Under the pieces are notes generated by a model. The model searched no databases. It was not told the origin of the DNA and saw only the letters and a list, made by a program, of their open reading frames with translations. Of a stretch of DNA of 64,000 nt, positions 60,672 to 64,000 are shown one piece after another (within the stretch, counting starts at the first letter, position 1; each line of letters starts with the position of its first letter). The DNA is from Nocardia transvalensis (lineage in GTDB: Bacteria > Actinomycetota > Actinomycetes > Mycobacteriales > Mycobacteriaceae): positions 124,001 through 188,000 of the forward strand of contig NZ_JADLQQ010000010.1 in assembly GCF_015477765.1 (NCBI RefSeq). The letters are read 5' to 3'. A program made the position numbers and the translations under genes.

Positions 60672-60899
60672 TCATTTCGGCGGGCTCGGTTTGGTGCCGG
60701 TGGCGGGCTTGGCTGGCTCCCGTGACGGTGCAGCGGGGATGGCCGGTGTGGGCGGGGGCGCCGCTGGCGGAGTGTTCGGTGCGGCCGAGGGTTGGGTCGG
60801 GTTGTCGACGCGCTGCCAGCGGGCCAGAACGGTGAAATACGAGGGGTCTTCGTCGACGGTCACGACTTGGCCGGTGTTGATTTCACGGAATGTCGGCAT
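60672..60899 (-). CDS. Small phage head protein with Pro/Ala-rich tail
   Basis: A 75-residue protein whose ATG overlaps the capsid stop by one base. It begins MPTFREINTGQVVTVDEDPSYF, a small beta part, then a Pro/Ala/Thr-rich end. Such short genes follow the capsid gene in many actinophages. Function unknown (head decoration is possible). Confidence 0.55.
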   Translation of the reverse strand: MPTFREINTGQVVTVDEDPSYFTVLARWQRVDNPTQPSAAPNTPPAAPPPTPAIPAAPSREPAKPATGTKPSPPK

Positions 60900-61831
60900 C
60901 AGCTCTTGCCCCCGCCCTTCGTATCATCACCCTTGATCAGGACTGCGCGCTTCGGGTCGAGGGTTTTCACGCCATAGAGGGTGTCGAGGGAGACGATTGT
61001 TTGTTTCCGGTTGATGTCGTATTGGTAGGCGACACGAACGGACAAACCTCGATAGGACTCTGCGGCAGCGAAAGATCCGGGAGCGATTTCCAGCGGGGCG
61101 GACACGAAACAGAACGCGGTGTCGTGGAACGCCACTCCGACCTCAGTGGTCGGGTGTCCTTCGGTGGCATCGGTGCGCGGCTGCTCGACATTCTGTGTCT
61201 GGTAGGCGTCGAATCCGAACAGGCTGGCGCCGATCGAGGCGCGGCGCAATGCGTCGGTGCTTCCGGAATTCTGGGCATTCTTCAGAACCGGGGAGTTGAG
61301 CCACTGCGCCTTCGTGGTCGGCCCGGTCACCGCGTGACGGCCGTCTTCGGGCACACTGTTGACATCCAACTGCCTGGCCGCTTCGATCAACACCTCGGGC
61401 TTGTTCCATTCGAAACCAACCTGTGTCGACAAGCCCGCAGTCTGGGTGATGTCGTTGCGCAAGCCGAGGATGTCGCGGTCGATCTTTTGTGCGAGCGCCA
61501 TCATCGCCGGTGACAGCAGCTGGGCGTCGAAATCGACGATATCGAGGGTGAGTTCTTCGGTTGTCACCGCGAACGAGACGTCCGCGATCCGGTCGAGGGT
61601 GACCGGGATCTTGCCCTCGGTGGCGTCCTGCAATTTGATGCCGGTGCCCCGGTCGAACAGCTGGGCGACGAACACCGCCGGTTTGCGGACGTTGACGACG
61701 TTACCGATTTTCTGGGCCGTGAATTCAGCCGAGTAATCGGTGTAAACGAGCGGAACCATGACGAGGGATTCGTATAACGTCGCCAACGCTTGGCGGGCGA
61801 TCAAGGTGGGAGTGAGCAGGGTATTCGCCAC
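60899..61831 (-). CDS. Phage major capsid protein
   Basis: A 310-residue protein with ANTLLTPTLIARQALATLYESLVM at the start, GNVVNVRKPAVFVAQ, DRIADVSFAVTTEELTLDI and an end KTLDPKRAVLIKGDD. This matches the P22-type coat protein group that follows a scaffold gene in siphoviruses. The GTG follows GGAG. It builds the head shell. Confidence 0.8.
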   Translation of the reverse strand: MANTLLTPTLIARQALATLYESLVMVPLVYTDYSAEFTAQKIGNVVNVRKPAVFVAQLFDRGTGIKLQDATEGKIPVTLDRIADVSFAVTTEELTLDIVDFDAQLLSPAMMALAQKIDRDILGLRNDITQTAGLSTQVGFEWNKPEVLIEAARQLDVNSVPEDGRHAVTGPTTKAQWLNSPVLKNAQNSGSTDALRRASIGASLFGFDAYQTQNVEQPRTDATEGHPTTEVGVAFHDTAFCFVSAPLEIAPGSFAAAESYRGLSVRVAYQYDINRKQTIVSLDTLYGVKTLDPKRAVLIKGDDTKGGGKS

Positions 61832-61892
61832 TGCGGCGGCTCCTTATGAAATTATGAACGACTGTGCGCAGGCTGGGCCTGGCGTGTCGGCG

Positions 61893-62660
61893 CTATCGGC
61901 GTGCGCGTCGGTCGGCGCGCAGCTTGCGCAGCGCATCCACGGTCGTGTCGTCGCCGACCGCGGGCGCGCCAGCGGGACCGGCTGACAGGTCCCCGCCGCT
62001 GCGCACAGCTGGTGCGGATTGCTTGCGGAATTTCGGGTTGTCGGCCAAGGCACGCTCGACGGCGGTGGTGATGTGGTCGTCGAACTCGGCCGCCGACGGG
62101 TCCAGGTCGGCAACGGTGGCCAGGAACGAGCGCGAGTCCAGCAGGGTGGTCGCGTCGGCGCCTGCGGCATCGGCTGCCCGATACAGGGCCAGCTCGACGC
62201 GGGCGGCGCGTGCCTCGGTGGCGCGTTGGTCCGACAATGCTTGGGCCTGTTCAGCTTTCGCGGTGGCTTGGGCGAGCAGTTCGGCCGGGTCGGCGGGCAC
62301 CTCGTCGGGAACCAGTCCCAACGCCTTGCCGAGAGTGCTGGCGATCTCCTCCCGGGTGCGTGCCGCAGCATCCTCGGCGGCTCTGCGGGCGGCTTGCTCC
62401 GACTCGGTGACCGCGGCCTGCCATTGCTTGCGGTGACGCGCGGCTTCTGCGCGCAACTGACGCACGTACTCGGCGGGAAACACCTGCTGGGCCGGTTCGG
62501 ATTCCGATTCCGGGGCGACGGTGGCGGGTTCGCCCGCCGAGTCCTCGATCTGCAGGGTAGTTGCCGTCGAGCTCGTCGAATCGTGTTCTGGCTCAGCACC
62601 GGAGGCGGTGTCTGTGCTAGCGACGGTGTCGCCGACCTCGGCGGTGTCGGTGGTGGACAT
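61893..62660 (-). CDS. Phage scaffolding protein
   Basis: A 255-residue acidic protein from ATG 62660. The N-terminal half is low complexity, Asp/Glu/Ser/Thr-rich. The second half is coiled coil (YVRQLRAEAARHRKQWQAAV and ARTREEIASTLGKALGL), ending DALRKLRADRRARR, a basic tail as expected for binding capsid. It lies directly upstream of the capsid gene. It guides head assembly and leaves later. Confidence 0.75.
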   Translation of the reverse strand: MSTTDTAEVGDTVASTDTASGAEPEHDSTSSTATTLQIEDSAGEPATVAPESESEPAQQVFPAEYVRQLRAEAARHRKQWQAAVTESEQAARRAAEDAAARTREEIASTLGKALGLVPDEVPADPAELLAQATAKAEQAQALSDQRATEARAARVELALYRAADAAGADATTLLDSRSFLATVADLDPSAAEFDDHITTAVERALADNPKFRKQSAPAVRSGGDLSAGPAGAPAVGDDTTVDALRKLRADRRARR

Positions 62661-62810
62661 AGCGGGGATCAACCTTTGCGTCGTGCCGCATCGGGCGGCA
62701 GGAGGGGCGCGCCCCGGCTGGATCCATCGAGGACCGCCGGGGATCATGCGGTGACAACATGACCACCGGAATCCCTTGGCGGAGTTGGCTTTTCCCGAGA
62801 GATCCGGCTG

Positions 62811-63932
62811 TCAGGAAGCAGACATGGCAGCGGTGGTGCGGGGTTGTTCGCGGTAGCGGCGACGGCGGACACCGGTGGCGGCGACGTGGGCTGCGATCTG
62901 GTCGTGCAGGGCACGAATACGGTCGGCGGCAGCGGTTTCCGCGGCCGGGGTGATGGCGGCGGCGTGGCGTCGGTGCGCTGCCCGTATCGCCCGTTCCAAG
63001 GCCCGCAGCCGTTGCTCGTCGCGATACCCGCGCCGGTTGCCTGGTGCCGGTGGCGGCGGTTCTACGCCGGGACGCCACAGGCTGTGGCGGTGGCGGCAGT
63101 TGGGATGGTGCAGGCCCGCCGCTTCTGCCTCAGCCATGGTCGCGACCACGGTCTTGGTCACCATGCCGGTGCCGAACAGTGCGGGGACGGTGACCGGGCC
63201 TTTGGGTGTCGCACCGGTCAGCGACACCAGCTGGCCCTCGAACGGGCGGCACTGCGGTGCGGGGTTGGGGTGGTGGGAGATGATCACCAGGTCATGGCCC
63301 GCCGCGATCAGCCGAGCGGTGTGGCCGCGGTTGAGCGCCCGGTATACCGCTGTGCGCACCGCCATCTCGGCGTAGGTGTCGATGTGCCAGCGTCGGCCCG
63401 CGCGGTCAACGAACCCGGTGATACCGGAGTCGGCGAACCGGTCCAGCGCCTGCTGCAGCGCCTGCCGTTCAGTGACCACCCCGGTGATCACACGGCCAGT
63501 GACCTCGGCGATGATCCGCCGGTATCCGTCGTCGACGGACCGCAGAATCCTAGGGTGGGTGGCGGTGACGACGTGGATGGTGTCGGCAGCCAGCGCCTGC
63601 ACCGCGGCAGGGTCGACAGTGGAGGCGTGCCGCACCGACAGCTCTGCCGCGCGGCGGCCGAGGTCGGCTCGCGCGGCGCGGTCACCGATCGCGGCGGCGG
63701 TGTCGATCGCTGCGGTGACGGTGGCGGCGAGTTTCGGGGTCAGACCGGTGAGCAGGGTGCGGGCGGCGGAGTCGAGTGCCACCAACTGCGCTCGCTGACG
63801 GGTCGCCCAGTGCGGGGCGTCCACACCTGCTCGGGCGTGGCGGGCGACCAAACCGACCAGATGCTGCTCGGCGTCGGCGTAGATCGCAGCGACAGCAGCA
63901 GACAATCCCGCCACCTGCCGGGGCTCCATCAT
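62811..63932 (-). CDS. Phage minor capsid protein, MuF/minor capsid 2-like
   Basis: A 373-residue protein. The N-terminal half is helical. The C-terminal part holds LVIISHHPNPAPQCRPFEGQLVSLTG and GLHHPNCRHRHSLWRPG, a Cys/His arrangement typical of phage minor capsid protein 2/MuF proteins. The last 60 residues are basic. It lies between the portal (partly in the window) and scaffold genes, as in other actinophages. It probably goes into the head with the DNA. Confidence 0.72.
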   Translation of the reverse strand: MMEPRQVAGLSAAVAAIYADAEQHLVGLVARHARAGVDAPHWATRQRAQLVALDSAARTLLTGLTPKLAATVTAAIDTAAAIGDRAARADLGRRAAELSVRHASTVDPAAVQALAADTIHVVTATHPRILRSVDDGYRRIIAEVTGRVITGVVTERQALQQALDRFADSGITGFVDRAGRRWHIDTYAEMAVRTAVYRALNRGHTARLIAAGHDLVIISHHPNPAPQCRPFEGQLVSLTGATPKGPVTVPALFGTGMVTKTVVATMAEAEAAGLHHPNCRHRHSLWRPGVEPPPPAPGNRRGYRDEQRLRALERAIRAAHRRHAAAITPAAETAAADRIRALHDQIAAHVAATGVRRRRYREQPRTTAAMSAS

Positions 63933-63943
63933 CGACTACCACC

Positions 63944-64000
63944 TCACGCCGCCAACGGCGGTGCAGCGTCGTCGGCGGGAACCGTTGCACTGGTTGCGAT
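63944..64000 (-). CDS. 3' end of a phage gene, probably portal
   Basis: The last 18 codons (ending PADDAAPPLAA) of a gene running in from beyond the window. It is followed closely by the minor capsid gene. By phage gene order it should be the portal protein, but the residues themselves do not show it. Confidence 0.4.
   Translation of the reverse strand: MATSATVPADDAAPPLAA

Overview
The window looks like a chromosomal accessory region of a high-GC Mycobacteriales actinomycete, most probably Nocardia. Supporting this are frequent GTG starts, 4-base stop/start overlaps, EspR-like regulators, EspC/EspG/DUF3558-type type VII secretion proteins, a CYP102-like P450 and a siphovirus of the kind found in Nocardia, Rhodococcus and Mycobacterium. 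No rRNA, tRNA or CRISPR array was seen.

Layout. (1) 1-9.8 kb: two four-gene cassettes, each with an EspR-like XRE regulator, a stand-alone ImmA/IrrE-like zinc protease (HExxH), a multi-TM protein of the MAB_1171c/DUF6545 type and a small-molecule-modifying enzyme. Cassette A (777-4409, +) ends in a P450. Cassette B (7532-4435, -) ends in an isoprenylcysteine-methyltransferase-like enzyme. A fourth, orphan regulator at 9269-9766 is a near copy of the cassette A regulator. (2) 9.8-10.9 kb is eroded. (3) 10.9-18.3 kb: a small secreted protein with a membrane partner, then a type VII secretion substrate/chaperone cluster (EspC-like, large WXG protein, membrane protein, acidic small protein, WXG-like protein, DUF3558 lipoprotein, Pro/Gly-rich PPE-like protein, EspG) with no secretion ATPase nearby. 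(4) 18.3-20.5 kb (-): six compact genes headed by a truncated integrase-like protein. (5) 20.7-25 kb: HTH-TPR regulator, MTH1187-family protein, an odd EndoVII/GIY-YIG-like protein and a DUF4365-like nuclease.

(6) 25.5-32.6 kb (+): a translationally coupled operon of a membrane protein, a HerA/DUF87 ATPase, a calpain-like cysteine protease with a long disordered N-terminus, and a 90-residue protein. I do not know this operon as a described system. (7) 33.1-40.8 kb (+): a complete type I restriction-modification locus (hsdM, hsdS, hsdR) with a YgjP-like metalloprotease. (8) 41.1-44.4 kb (-): cassette C, the third copy of the regulator/protease/membrane-protein set, ending in an FAD monooxygenase. 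(9) 44.6-64 kb (-): structural and lysis genes of a siphoviral prophage, read from minor capsid protein and scaffold through major capsid, connectors, tail tube, frameshifted tail chaperones, tape measure and minor tail proteins to GH25 lysin and holin, ending at a perfect terminator hairpin. Portal and terminase lie beyond the window end. A transglutaminase-like gene sits on the opposite strand inside the tail/lysis module.

The most notable pattern is the three parallel cassettes (A, B, C). The same regulator, protease and membrane protein recur with three different terminal enzymes, which suggests a modular signalling or metabolite-control system. Two regulator genes (A and the orphan) share a 17-bp upstream motif that may be their operator.
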